DNA from: an uncultured Prevotella sp.
Lineage (GTDB): Bacteria > Bacteroidota > Bacteroidia > Bacteroidales > Bacteroidaceae
Length of the DNA: 64,000 nucleotides
Assembly (NCBI GenBank): GCA_945869265.1
Contig: CAMBOI010000001.1
Span: 62,001-126,000 of the forward strand
Direction: 5' to 3'
Positions 25,066-33,258 of this stretch are shown one piece after another (position 1 is the first letter of the stretch; every line of letters starts with the position of its first letter). Below the pieces are notes generated by a model. It ran no database searches. It was not told the origin of the DNA and was given only the letters and a program-made list of their open reading frames with translations. The position numbers and the translations under genes were made by a program.

Positions 25066-25587
25066 ATGACAATGAATTTTGACGAGATTTTTCAGTTCTG
25101 CCCGAAATGCGGCAGTAAGCATTTTGACAAGAACAACGAGAAAAGTCGCAAGTGTGATAACTGTGGATTCGTGTATTACATGAATCCCAGTTCATCCACT
25201 GCCGCTTTCATTATAAACGACAATGGCGAACTACTGGTATGTCGCCGTGGTAAGGAACCGGCAAAGGGAACTCTCGACCTGCCCGGTGGTTTTGTGGATT
25301 TCAATGAGACAGGAGAGGAGGGGATAGTGCGCGAGGTGAAGGAAGAGACAGGACTTGAGATAAAGGACTGCCGTTATCTGTTTTCGGTGCCTAACCTATA
25401 CAGGTATTCGGGTCTTGACATTCCCACTCTCGATATGTTCTTTGAGTGCAGGGTGTCGAACGATGTGCAGCCCAAGGCTGCCGATGATGCCTCCGAATGT
25501 TTTTGGCTTGCAGCATCTGACGTGCATCCAGAGTTGTTCGGACTGAGGTCGATTAGACACGCACTTAACTTGTACTTTGGGAATTAG
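25066..25587 (+). CDS. Nudix hydrolase with N-terminal zinc ribbon
   Basis: This 173-residue cytoplasmic protein starts with a CPKCGSKHF...CDNCGF zinc ribbon (about 11-35) and continues with a Nudix domain. The Nudix box GGFVDFNETGEEGIVREVKE with EETG (about 77-100) keeps the metal-binding REVKEE core. This arrangement is that of NADH-pyrophosphatase-related and ADP-ribose-type Nudix enzymes; the substrate is a nucleoside diphosphate derivative but cannot be named. Two nearby ATG codons (25066 and 25072) are both usable. It follows the esterase by six bases and its stop codon lies within the GGAATTAGGAATTAGGG junction repeat. Confidence 0.88.
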   Translation: MTMNFDEIFQFCPKCGSKHFDKNNEKSRKCDNCGFVYYMNPSSSTAAFIINDNGELLVCRRGKEPAKGTLDLPGGFVDFNETGEEGIVREVKEETGLEIKDCRYLFSVPNLYRYSGLDIPTLDMFFECRVSNDVQPKAADDASECFWLAASDVHPELFGLRSIRHALNLYFGN

Positions 25588-25601
25588 GAATTAGGGATTA
25601 T
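25579..25601 (+). repeat. GGAATTAGG junction repeat at the Nudix gene end
   Basis: Two to three GGAATTAGG-type units carry the TAG stop of the Nudix gene. This is one of the copies of the family described in the findings. Confidence 0.6.
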
Positions 25602-26377
25602 TTTTTAAGTTCTTCCGTCAGCACGCTTTCGAGTTTTTCGGCTGAGAGACGAAGCTGGAATTGTCCCTTGATGGCTACGGTGATGCCACCCGTTTCCTCC
25701 GACACTACAATGACCACGGCGTCGCTGTCCTGCGACATACCCATCGCAGCACGGTGGCGCAGACCGAGTTCCTTGGGGATGTCGAGACTGTGGGACACAG
25801 GCAGAATACATCCCGCAGCCTTGATGCGCTGACGAGATATAACCATGGCACCATCGTGCAGTGGGGAGTTCTTGAAGAAGATGTTCTCGATGAGACGCTG
25901 GTTGATGTTGGCGTCGATTTTGTCGCCTGTGTCTGCTATGTCGTCGAGAGGTGTGGTGCGCTCAATAACGATAAGGGCACCTACTTTTCTTTTGCTCATG
26001 TTCATGCAGGCAAGAACGATGGGCACAATTGTCTCCCTGCTTGCCCCACTGCCGCCTTCTTCCTTTTCCTGTTGGAAGAATCTCAGCAGCAGTCGCATCC
26101 TCTGGTGGGCACCGATGTTGTAGAGGAATTTGCGAATGTCCTCCTGGAACAGGATGATAAGACCAATCACTCCCACGCTCACCAACTTGTCCATGATAGA
26201 ACCAAGCAGACGCATTTCGAGTATCTGTGACACAAGCAGCCACAATACCACAAACATCATTATGCCGATGAACACGTTGAGCGAGCGTGATTCCTTCATC
26301 AGGCGATAGATGTAGTAGAGCATCAACGCCACAAGCGTGATGTCTATAATATCCTTTATGCCAAATTCGAAGAACAT
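25598..26377 (-). CDS. cdaA: Diadenylate cyclase (c-di-AMP synthase, CdaA type)
   Basis: The protein has 259 residues from the ATG at 26377; a TTG two codons upstream also opens the frame. It condenses two ATP to c-di-AMP. The N-terminus starts FFEFGIKDIIDITLVALMLYYIYR, with three membrane helices within about residues 1-80. The DAC domain follows (about 95-240), with active-site DGAMVI (about 170-175) and RHRAAMG (about 201-207), then VVIVVSEETGGITVAIKG. No CdaR-type regulator or glmM follows, unlike in Firmicutes. It lies 21 bases downstream of folP, an arrangement I recognise from Bacteroidetes. Confidence 0.93.
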   Translation of the reverse strand: MFFEFGIKDIIDITLVALMLYYIYRLMKESRSLNVFIGIMMFVVLWLLVSQILEMRLLGSIMDKLVSVGVIGLIILFQEDIRKFLYNIGAHQRMRLLLRFFQQEKEEGGSGASRETIVPIVLACMNMSKRKVGALIVIERTTPLDDIADTGDKIDANINQRLIENIFFKNSPLHDGAMVISRQRIKAAGCILPVSHSLDIPKELGLRHRAAMGMSQDSDAVVIVVSEETGGITVAIKGQFQLRLSAEKLESVLTEELKK

Positions 26378-26404
26378 TCCCAAAAACTTTAATATTTTAA
26401 TTAT

Positions 26405-27241
26405 TTAATATTTTAATTTCTGAAAGATACTCACACATTCCACCGCTTCCTTCACATCGTGCACTCTGAGGATATTTCCGCCTTTTAAGAGCGAGATGGT
26501 ATGTAGGACAGTGGTTCCGTTGAGCGAAGTGGTGGGGTCGCCGCCAATGAGGCGGAATATCATCGACTTGCGCGAAACGCCCACGAGCAAAGGCAGGCCA
26601 AGCACTTGCAGTTTGTCCATCTCAGCCATCAGGCGATAGTTGTCGTCGAGTGTCTTGCCAAAACCGAATCCGGGGTCGAGAATGATGTCCTTCACTCCTA
26701 AGTCGCGCAACTGCTGCACCTCCTGTGCGAAAGCCATGAGCATCTGCTCGACATTGGGTTTCACCGACATCAGTATGTAGGGCACTCCAAGTCGCGCCAC
26801 CATGCGGAACATGTCGGGATAGTCGCCTTGGGTCCATCCCAAGGGCTTGTTGACAACACCCGTTATGCCGCCTTCCGACACATCGTTCACTATAGCCACA
26901 CCATATTCCTCCACCGCCATGCGTGCCACGTCGGGGCGGAAGGTGTCAACCGATACAACGGCGTCGGGTTGCTCGCGACGCAGGATTTGCAGTCCATTGC
27001 GCAAGCGATCCATCTCCTCGGCCTCGCTCACCTCGGGAGCGCCAGGACGGGTGGAGAATGCGCCCACGTCGATTATCTCGCCGCCCTCGTCGATTATCTG
27101 GTTGCAGCGTTCGGTAATCTCCTGCTCGGTCTGCTTGCGACTTCCCAAGAAGAAGGAGTCGGGCGTAACATTCAATATGCCCATCACTTTGGGGCTACTC
27201 ATATCCATGAGTTTGCCTCCCACATTAATTGTATATTCCAA
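26405..27241 (-). CDS. folP: Dihydropteroate synthase
   Basis: This 278-residue TIM-barrel enzyme joins p-aminobenzoate to 6-hydroxymethyl-7,8-dihydropterin pyrophosphate in folate synthesis. The pyrophosphate-binding loop MGILNVTPDSFFLGSRK (about 19-35), IIDVGAFSTRPGAPEVSE (about 58-75), IILDPGFGFGKTLDDNY (about 186-202) and LPLLVGVSRKSMI (about 214-226) are intact. The start chosen is TTG at 27241, because an in-frame stop lies two codons upstream; ATG at 27208 is the alternative and would drop a short N-terminal strand common in relatives. It has its own promoter and is followed by cdaA. Confidence 0.95.
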   Translation of the reverse strand: MEYTINVGGKLMDMSSPKVMGILNVTPDSFFLGSRKQTEQEITERCNQIIDEGGEIIDVGAFSTRPGAPEVSEAEEMDRLRNGLQILRREQPDAVVSVDTFRPDVARMAVEEYGVAIVNDVSEGGITGVVNKPLGWTQGDYPDMFRMVARLGVPYILMSVKPNVEQMLMAFAQEVQQLRDLGVKDIILDPGFGFGKTLDDNYRLMAEMDKLQVLGLPLLVGVSRKSMIFRLIGGDPTTSLNGTTVLHTISLLKGGNILRVHDVKEAVECVSIFQKLKY

Positions 27242-27262
27242 ATCTTATATCTTCAATTTTCT

Positions 27263-27295
27263 GCAAAGATAATTTATTTTGCGCACAAAAACAAA
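27263..27295 (-). promoter_or_regulatory. Promoter for folP-cdaA
   Basis: The minus strand reads TTTG (27295-27292), 20 bases, TATCTTTGC (27271-27263): a full consensus match about 22 bases before the TTG start. Confidence 0.75.
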
Positions 27296-27340
27296 TAAAA
27301 AGCAAAAAAACAACCGATTTATTTCTTTATATGCGAAAAA

Positions 27341-27360
27341 TGACGTAATTTTGCACGTCA
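27341..27360 (+). promoter_or_regulatory. murF -7 box enclosed in a TGACGT...ACGTCA palindrome
   Basis: TAATTTTGC (27346-27354) is the -7 element. It is flanked by TGACGT (27341-27346) and ACGTCA (27355-27360), a 6+6-bp inverted repeat with an 8-bp spacer that could be an operator. No strong -33 element is present. Confidence 0.5.
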
Positions 27361-27377
27361 TTTAGAAAAAAAGAGAT

Positions 27378-28676
27378 ATGAAAATAGAATCACTTTACGA
27401 AATCTACCGCCAGCATGCGGTGATAACCACCGATAGTCGTGACTGCCCCGAGGGGTCGATTTTCCTTGCCCTCAAAGGCGAATCATTCGACGGCAACAAG
27501 TTTGCCGCGTCGGCTCTCGACAAGGGTTGCTCATATGCAATAGTGGATGAAAAGGAATATGCCGACATCGCCGACAAGAGATATATACTCGTGGATGACT
27601 GCCTTGCCACATTCAAGGCTCTCGCACGGCATCATCGCCGACAATTCAACATACCGGTGATAGGCATCACTGGAACAAACGGCAAGACGACCACCAAGGA
27701 ACTTGTGGCGGCTGTGCTTGGCGAGAAATATAATGTGATGTCCACACAAGGCAACTTCAACAATGACGTGGGAGTGCCGAAGACGCTTTTCCGCCTCACA
27801 CCCGAGCACGATATAGCCGTGGTGGAGATGGGGGCAAGTCATCCAGGAGACATCAAGACCTTGGTGGAGACCGTGGAACCAGAATACGGTATTATCACCA
27901 ATGTGGGTAAGGCTCACCTGCAAGGCTTTGGTTCGTTTGAGGGAGTTGTGCGCACCAAGGGAGAACTGTATGATTTTCTGCGTGTCAATCCTTCATCCAA
28001 GGTGTTTATTGATGCAGGCAACGAACATCTGATGGGTATTGCCAACGGACTACACCTTATTAAATATAGTACGGAGCCAATCGAGGGACTGAGCGTGAGG
28101 GGCGAAGTGGTGGATTGTGCACCATTCCTGCATTTCCGCTGGACCGACGGCGAGAGGTGGTATGATGTAAACACTCATCTCATCGGAAGCTATAATATAT
28201 ATAATATGTTGGCTGCTGCAACCATCGGCCTGCACTTTGGAGTCAAGCCCGAAGAGATTTGTCATGCCCTGTCGTCATACGAACCGAGCAACAATCGCTC
28301 GCAACTCACCGAGACACAGCACAACCATCTCATCGTGGATGCATACAACGCCAATCCCACGAGTATGGCGGCTGCATTGCGCAACTTCCGTGATATGCAG
28401 GTGGAACCGAAGATGGCAATACTTGGCGACATGAGGGAATTGGGAGAGTCGAGTGAGGAGGAACATCAGAAGGTGGTTGACTTCCTTGCCGAGGCAGGAC
28501 TGACGAATACATGGCTCGTTGGCGAGGCTTTTGGAAAGACAAACACCTCATTGCGCAAATTTGCCGACATTGATGAGGTGAAGGCTGCCATTGCCGACAA
28601 TCAGCCCCAGGGATATTATATCCTCATAAAGGGAAGCAACGGCATTAAGCTTTACCAATTGCCGGAGATACTTTGA
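27378..28676 (+). CDS. murF: UDP-N-acetylmuramoyl-tripeptide--D-alanyl-D-alanine ligase
   Basis: This 432-residue cytoplasmic ATP-dependent ligase adds D-Ala-D-Ala to the UDP-MurNAc tripeptide, the last soluble step of the peptidoglycan precursor. The N-terminal substrate domain contains TDSRDCPEGSIFLALKGESFDGNKFA. The ATP-binding loop GITGTNGKTTTKELV lies at about 96-110. VVEMGASHPGDI (about 147-158), the ligand helix GSYNIYNMLAA (about 270-280) and the C-terminal DAYNANPTSM and AILGDMRELGESSEEEH (about 315-365) complete the Mur ligase fold. It stands apart from a dcw cluster, as in other Bacteroidetes, and is followed by the tRNA-Pro gene. Confidence 0.96.
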   Translation: MKIESLYEIYRQHAVITTDSRDCPEGSIFLALKGESFDGNKFAASALDKGCSYAIVDEKEYADIADKRYILVDDCLATFKALARHHRRQFNIPVIGITGTNGKTTTKELVAAVLGEKYNVMSTQGNFNNDVGVPKTLFRLTPEHDIAVVEMGASHPGDIKTLVETVEPEYGIITNVGKAHLQGFGSFEGVVRTKGELYDFLRVNPSSKVFIDAGNEHLMGIANGLHLIKYSTEPIEGLSVRGEVVDCAPFLHFRWTDGERWYDVNTHLIGSYNIYNMLAAATIGLHFGVKPEEICHALSSYEPSNNRSQLTETQHNHLIVDAYNANPTSMAAALRNFRDMQVEPKMAILGDMRELGESSEEEHQKVVDFLAEAGLTNTWLVGEAFGKTNTSLRKFADIDEVKAAIADNQPQGYYILIKGSNGIKLYQLPEIL

Positions 28677-28719
28677 AAATGAAGAAAAAATGAGGATTTT
28701 ATGAAAGTTTTTGGGAAAA

Positions 28720-28754
28720 GTTGCACGGATTACAAAAAAAATGTGTAACTTTGC
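28720..28754 (+). promoter_or_regulatory. Promoter for tRNA-Pro
   Basis: GTTG (28720-28723), 22 bases, then TAACTTTGC (28746-28754), 16 bases before the tRNA 5' end. Confidence 0.6.
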
Positions 28755-28770
28755 AGCCGCAAACTGAAAT

Positions 28771-28843
28771 CGGGATGTAGCGCAGTTGGTAGCGCACTAC
28801 GTTCGGGACGTAGGGGTCGGGCGTTCGAGTCGCCTCATCCCGA
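28771..28843 (+). tRNA. tRNA-Pro (anticodon CGG)
   Basis: A full cloverleaf can be drawn over 73 bases. The acceptor stem is CGGGATG/CATCCCG with discriminator A. The D arm has GCGC stems around AGTTGGTA. The anticodon stem CTACG/CGTAG holds the loop TTCGGGA, so the anticodon is CGG reading proline CCG. The five-base variable loop is followed by a T arm with TTCGAGT in the loop. CCA is not encoded. It has its own promoter and is followed by a terminator. Confidence 0.95.
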
Positions 28844-28860
28844 CTGATTTAGCCAAAGAG

Positions 28861-28897
28861 AAGAAGCTTAACGAATATGCGTTAGCTTCTTTTTGTT
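28861..28897 (+). terminator. Terminator after tRNA-Pro
   Basis: AAGAAGCTTAACG pairs with CGTTAGCTTCTT (one bulged T) around a short AATATG loop, followed by TTTTGTTTTTTT: a good rho-independent signal. Confidence 0.75.
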
Positions 28898-28925
28898 TTT
28901 TTCTAATGTAAAAAACTTAATTGTT

Positions 28926-30017
28926 ATGCAGGAAATGTTATTTTGCAAGGTGGCATGCTACACAATGATAATCAGTTCAGTGATATGCGCTCTGTTCAGA
29001 TGGTTTCACATGTGCAGGCCATATAACCTCAATCCGTCGTATTTCTATCCATCGAGAAAGTTGGTGGTAGTGGCGTTTGTCAGCTCCCTGCTCTTGACTC
29101 CATATCTCTTTCATTATGATAGTCACGACACATGGTTGTTCACAAAATCCTTTATGCTCTTCTTCATGCCAGTGTTTGGTACGTTGTCATTCAGATCTTT
29201 CTTTTTCGGTGTCACCGCCACTTGGATTCGCCATTATCTCTTGTTGTTGGTATTGCCTATGGCAGTGCTTGCCACGTTGTTTGTATTCGCATGTATTGGC
29301 GGCAACTACCTCGACGTTGATGGTTTTGGGGAGCATGAAATAGTGTTGGCGGCATCGTCGGTGCTTGCAGTCAAGATGATTCTCACCACCCGTTGGCTGT
29401 TTCGCAAGATAAATGAGTTTGTTCGCGGCGAATATTCAAATGAAGAGGACTTTCCGCTGGTTTTTGCCAAGATGGTGATATACATACCGTTTTGGGTATG
29501 GGTGTTGGCGATAATGGTGTTTCTCGCCGACAGTCATATTGTCAATGCCATATATTTCATATCAATATCAGTGCTATGTATTGGCATAACCATCTTGATA
29601 CTCCATCCCCAGCGCAGAGAGTGCGAGGTGATGACGAAAGATATTGAAAATGAGGCACTGAACGCAAGGGTCGCTACTCAAAGCAGCAGTTCGATTTCTG
29701 ATGCTGTTAAGGAAAAAATAGAGCATCAGATACGCGATATGATAGAGGACGACCGACTGTATCTCGATCCGAAGTTCAATAAAACCATACTTGCCGAGAG
29801 GCTTGGCACCAATCGCACCTATCTCTCGGTGGTGTTCCGCGAGCGATTCGGTTCGTTCTATTGCTATGTCAACACCTTGCGCATACTTTATGCCCTGAGC
29901 TACTTGGAGCAACATCCCAAGGCTACACAGACGGAAGTGGCGGCAAAGAGCGGTTTTGGCACTACCAAGACCTATGCCAAGGTGAAGAAACTATATGAGG
30001 CAGGCGAACTGAAATAA
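28926..30017 (+). CDS. Membrane-bound AraC-like regulator
   Basis: The protein has 363 residues from the ATG at 28926; the frame is open to a TTG at 28893 inside the tRNA terminator. The N-terminal about 220 residues hold six or seven hydrophobic segments, for example LVVVAFVSSLLLTPYLF, YLLLLVLPMAVLATLFVFAC and IYFISISVLCIGITILIL. A charged linker (about 230-265) follows, then a C-terminal AraC-type HTH region: FNKTILAERLGTNRTYLSVVF, RERFGSFYCYVNTLRI, TQTEVAAKSGFGTTKTYAKVKKL. The second HTH is shorter than usual. A membrane sensor directly joined to a DNA-binding domain implies control from the inner membrane. The ligand and target genes are unknown. It is monocistronic. Confidence 0.82.
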   Translation: MQEMLFCKVACYTMIISSVICALFRWFHMCRPYNLNPSYFYPSRKLVVVAFVSSLLLTPYLFHYDSHDTWLFTKSFMLFFMPVFGTLSFRSFFFGVTATWIRHYLLLLVLPMAVLATLFVFACIGGNYLDVDGFGEHEIVLAASSVLAVKMILTTRWLFRKINEFVRGEYSNEEDFPLVFAKMVIYIPFWVWVLAIMVFLADSHIVNAIYFISISVLCIGITILILHPQRRECEVMTKDIENEALNARVATQSSSSISDAVKEKIEHQIRDMIEDDRLYLDPKFNKTILAERLGTNRTYLSVVFRERFGSFYCYVNTLRILYALSYLEQHPKATQTEVAAKSGFGTTKTYAKVKKLYEAGELK

Positions 30018-30027
30018 GTTGCCTGCC
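29999..30027. terminator. Hairpin at the end of the membrane AraC gene
   Basis: GGCAGGCGAACT and AGTTGCCTGCC pair with one bulge around a 6-base loop and overlap the stop codon. It sits between convergent genes; no T tract follows, so its strength is uncertain. Confidence 0.4.
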
Positions 30028-30037
30028 CCACATCTCT

Positions 30038-31870
30038 TTATAGTGACTGCATGTCGTTGAGCTTCTTGTAGTATCCGTCGATGGCAAGCAGTTGGTCGTG
30101 TGTTCCTCTCTCAACAATCTCTCCCTCGTGGATGACACATATCTCGTCGGCACACTTGATGGTGCTCAGTCGATGGGCTATTGCCACTGTGGTGCGCGTC
30201 TTCATCAGTCGTTCAAGGGCATCCTGAACGAGTCGTTCGCTCTCGGTGTCGAGGGCAGAGGTGGCCTCGTCGAGAATGAGTATAGGCGGATTCTTGAGTA
30301 TGGCGCGAGCTATGCTCACACGCTGGCGCTGACCACCTGAGAGTCGGCTTCCGCGGTCGCCTACCGGAGTGTCGAATTGCTTTTCGGTCTGCATGATGAA
30401 GTCATAGGCATTGGCTATCTTTGCAGCCTCGGCAATCTGCTCGTCGGTAGCTCCATCCACACCAAACGAGATATTGTTGCGGAAGGAGTCATTGAAGAGA
30501 ATAGCCTCCTGATTGACGTTGCCGATGAGTTGGCGCAGGTTGTGGATGCCAAGATCCTTAACGTTCACTCCGTCGATGAGCACCTCCCCCTCCTGAACGT
30601 CGTAATATCTCGGGATGAGATCCACGAGAGTGGATTTTCCGCCTCCGCTCTGTCCCACGAGAGCGATTGTCTTGCCCTTGGGGATGGTGAGATTGATGTT
30701 GCGCAGAATCCATTTCTTGTCGTAGCGGAAGGAGACGTTGCGGAATTCTATCTGATGCTCGAACGAGGCGATATGCCTTGGTGACGGATTCTCAACGATA
30801 TTGTTTTCGGCATTGAGTATCTTGTCGATACGCTCCATCGAGGCAAGTCCCTTGGGGATGTTGTATCCCGCCTTGGAGAACTCCTTCAGGGGGTTGATGA
30901 TACTGTAGAGCATCACGAGATAATAAATAAAGGTAGGACCGGTAAGCATCTTGTCGCCCGAAAGCACAAGAATACCACCAAACCACAATACGATGACAAT
31001 CATCACCGTTCCCAAGAACTCGCTCATCGGGTGAGCCATCTGCTGGCGTATGTTCACTCGCATGATGTCGTTGCGATAGGCAGAGTTGATGCGGTCGAAG
31101 CGGTTGTTCATCTTCTTCTCGGCACAGAATGCCTTGATGATGCGCAGACCGCCGAGTGTCTCCTCCACCTGACTCATGGTGTCGCTCCACAGGGCCTGAG
31201 CCTTGATGGAGTTCTGCTTGAGCTTTCTGCCCACCATTCCCATAAACCATCCCATCACTGGCACGAAGACAAGGGTGAACAGTGTCAGTTGCCATGATAT
31301 GATAAGCAGTGTGGAGAAATATGCGACGATGAGCACAGGGTTCTTGAAGAGCATGTCGAGCGACGACATTATTGAATTTTCCACCTCAGCCACATCGCCG
31401 CTCATTCGTGCAATGATATCTCCCTTGCGTTCTTCCGAGAAGAATCCCAATGGCAATGATGTTATCTTGTGGTAGAGTTGGTTGCGTATGTCTCTCACCA
31501 CTCCCGTTCTGATTGGGATGATAGTAGCCGAGGATAGGAAATAAGCTCCTGTCTTGAGGAAAGTCATGAAGGCAAGGAATATGCCGATGACGAGTAGGGT
31601 GGTGGTGGGACCGATATTCTGTATGAGTTGTCCTACATAGTAGTTGGCATTATTCGAGAATGCCTCCTGCAGATTGTCCCAGCTTATGGGCATCAAGCTC
31701 TGCGGCACACTGTCGCCTCCTGTCTGGAAGAGTATCTGCAGAATAGGGATTATCGCCATAAACGAGAATATATTCAGCACAGCCGACAGTATGTTGAACA
31801 CCACCGACCACACCAAATAGCGCTTGTAGGGCGGAACGAAGCGACGGAGAACAGTAATAAATTCTTTCAT
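30038..31870 (-). CDS. ABC exporter, fused permease-ATPase (MsbA-like)
   Basis: This 610-residue half-transporter should act as a homodimer in the inner membrane. Residues about 1-330 hold six membrane helices (LVWSVVFNILSAVLNIFSFMAIIP; TLLVIGIFLAFMTFLKTGAYF). Residues about 365-610 are the ATPase domain: Walker A VGQSGGGKSTL, signature LSGGQRQRVSIARAIL, Walker B ILILDEATSALD and switch His in AIAHRLSTI. The MsbA-like type suggests flipping of lipid A core or another lipid, but peptide or drug export is possible. It starts five bases after miaB on the same transcript; the pairing appears to be an operon. Confidence 0.88.
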   Translation of the reverse strand: MKEFITVLRRFVPPYKRYLVWSVVFNILSAVLNIFSFMAIIPILQILFQTGGDSVPQSLMPISWDNLQEAFSNNANYYVGQLIQNIGPTTTLLVIGIFLAFMTFLKTGAYFLSSATIIPIRTGVVRDIRNQLYHKITSLPLGFFSEERKGDIIARMSGDVAEVENSIMSSLDMLFKNPVLIVAYFSTLLIISWQLTLFTLVFVPVMGWFMGMVGRKLKQNSIKAQALWSDTMSQVEETLGGLRIIKAFCAEKKMNNRFDRINSAYRNDIMRVNIRQQMAHPMSEFLGTVMIVIVLWFGGILVLSGDKMLTGPTFIYYLVMLYSIINPLKEFSKAGYNIPKGLASMERIDKILNAENNIVENPSPRHIASFEHQIEFRNVSFRYDKKWILRNINLTIPKGKTIALVGQSGGGKSTLVDLIPRYYDVQEGEVLIDGVNVKDLGIHNLRQLIGNVNQEAILFNDSFRNNISFGVDGATDEQIAEAAKIANAYDFIMQTEKQFDTPVGDRGSRLSGGQRQRVSIARAILKNPPILILDEATSALDTESERLVQDALERLMKTRTTVAIAHRLSTIKCADEICVIHEGEIVERGTHDQLLAIDGYYKKLNDMQSL

Positions 31871-31875
31871 AATAC

Positions 31876-33201
31876 TTATTTTAATGATTCTCCCAACAGC
31901 GTTGCACTCGAACTGCCCGTAATCCTCACTCTCACTGTCTCGCCAATATGATGATTGCCCTTGTTGAACACTACCATCTTGTTCTGTTCGGTGCGACCGC
32001 AGAGCTGTTCGCGAGAGCGCTTGCTAAATCCCTCCACGAGTACGTCAAACTCCTTGCCCTCGTCCTTTTTGTTGGCAATAGCCGACATCTCGGTCTGAAG
32101 ATGTATCAGTTCATTCAGTCGGCGTATCTTCACATCCTCGGGAACATCGTCGGGCAGATGCTTTGAGGCGTATGTGCCAGGTCGCTCGCTGTATTTGAAC
32201 ATGAAGGCAGAGTCATATCCTACTTCCCTCATCAGCGACAGCGACAACTGGTGATCTTCCTCAGTCTCACTGTGATATCCTACGAAAATATCCGTTGACA
32301 ATCCGCAATCAGGTATGATGCGACGGATGGCAGCCACACGGTCAAGATACCATTCGCGGGTGTATTTGCGGTTCATAAGTTTCAGTATCCTGTTACTTCC
32401 GCTTTGTACCGGCAGATGTATATGCTTGCACACGTTGGGTATCTCGGCAATAACCCTCAGTGTTTCGTCGCTCATGTCCTTGGGATGTGACGTAGTGAAT
32501 CTTATGCGCATCTCTGGGGCTTCAAGTGCGACAGCACGAAGGAGGGATGGGAAATCATTCCTAATTTCTGATTTCTCATTCCTAATCATATAAGAGTTAA
32601 CATTCTGTCCCAACAGCGTCACCTCCTTATATCCTCTGTCTCTGAGGTCTCTTACCTCCCTAAGTATGCTCTCGATGTCGCGACTGCGCTCTCGTCCGCG
32701 GGTGTAGGGCACGATGCAGTAGTGGCAGAAGTTGTTGCATCCTCGCATTATGCTCACATATCCGCCTATCTTTGCCCCATGCAGTCGTTGAGGTACGATG
32801 TCGCGATAAGTCTCCGATGTCGATAACTCAATATTTATCGCTTTGTGTCCTGTCTCTGCCTGAGCTACGAGGTCGGGCAGCGAGAGATATGAGTCGGGAC
32901 CTGCAACGAGGTCTGCATGGTGATTCTGCAGTAGGTCTTCCTTAACGCGCTCTGCCATGCATCCCAGCACACCGATAATCATCTTGTGTCCCTTGCGGCG
33001 CTCGGCGGCGAGGGTGTCCAGACGGTTGTATATCTTTTGTTCAGCATTGTCGCGCACCGAACATGTGTTGAGGAACACCGCATCGGCTTCCTTAATGTCG
33101 TCACACGACTCATATCCTGCCATCTGCATCACCGACGCCACCACTTCTGAGTCGGCCACGTTCATCTGGCATCCGTATGTCTCTATAAATAGTTTCTTCA
33201 T
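31876..33201 (-). CDS. miaB: tRNA-2-methylthio-N6-dimethylallyladenosine synthase
   Basis: The protein has 441 residues from the ATG at 33201, immediately downstream of a consensus promoter. It methylthiolates i6A37 of tRNAs reading UNN codons. The N-terminal MTTase domain has Cys in TYGCQMNVAD, LNTCSVRDNAE and VLGCMAERV. The radical-SAM cluster motif is RGCNNFCHYCIVPYTRGRERSR (about residues 150-171). A TRAM domain closes the protein (VLVEGFSKRSREQLCGRTEQNKMVVF). Residues about 205-216 (MIRNEKSEIRND) lie in a normally variable loop and are encoded by an in-frame copy of the GGAATTAG/GGAATGA repeat seen between genes elsewhere in the window. The enzyme should tolerate this loop insertion. Confidence 0.95.
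   Translation of the reverse strand: MKKLFIETYGCQMNVADSEVVASVMQMAGYESCDDIKEADAVFLNTCSVRDNAEQKIYNRLDTLAAERRKGHKMIIGVLGCMAERVKEDLLQNHHADLVAGPDSYLSLPDLVAQAETGHKAINIELSTSETYRDIVPQRLHGAKIGGYVSIMRGCNNFCHYCIVPYTRGRERSRDIESILREVRDLRDRGYKEVTLLGQNVNSYMIRNEKSEIRNDFPSLLRAVALEAPEMRIRFTTSHPKDMSDETLRVIAEIPNVCKHIHLPVQSGSNRILKLMNRKYTREWYLDRVAAIRRIIPDCGLSTDIFVGYHSETEEDHQLSLSLMREVGYDSAFMFKYSERPGTYASKHLPDDVPEDVKIRRLNELIHLQTEMSAIANKKDEGKEFDVLVEGFSKRSREQLCGRTEQNKMVVFNKGNHHIGETVRVRITGSSSATLLGESLK
32554..32589 (-). repeat. Junction-type repeat inserted in frame inside miaB
   Basis: The minus strand reads ATGATTAGGAATGAGAAATC and continues AGAAATTAGGAATGAT. This is the same unit as the intergenic copies at 25579, 52628 and 60970, here 36 bp (12 codons) within the coding sequence. 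Confidence 0.65.
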
Positions 33202-33226
33202 TATTATTATTTCCTTTATTTGGGCT

Positions 33227-33258
33227 GCAAAGTTACAAATAAAAAATGAAACAACAAA
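33227..33258 (-). promoter_or_regulatory. Promoter for miaB-ABC exporter
   Basis: The minus strand reads TTTG (33258-33255), 19 bases, TAACTTTGC (33235-33227): full consensus. Confidence 0.78.

Noticed and set aside
28771..28843. tRNA-Pro as an integration site for a mobile element
   Set aside because: No integrase, direct repeat of the tRNA 3' end, or foreign gene set follows; the next gene is an ordinary regulator.
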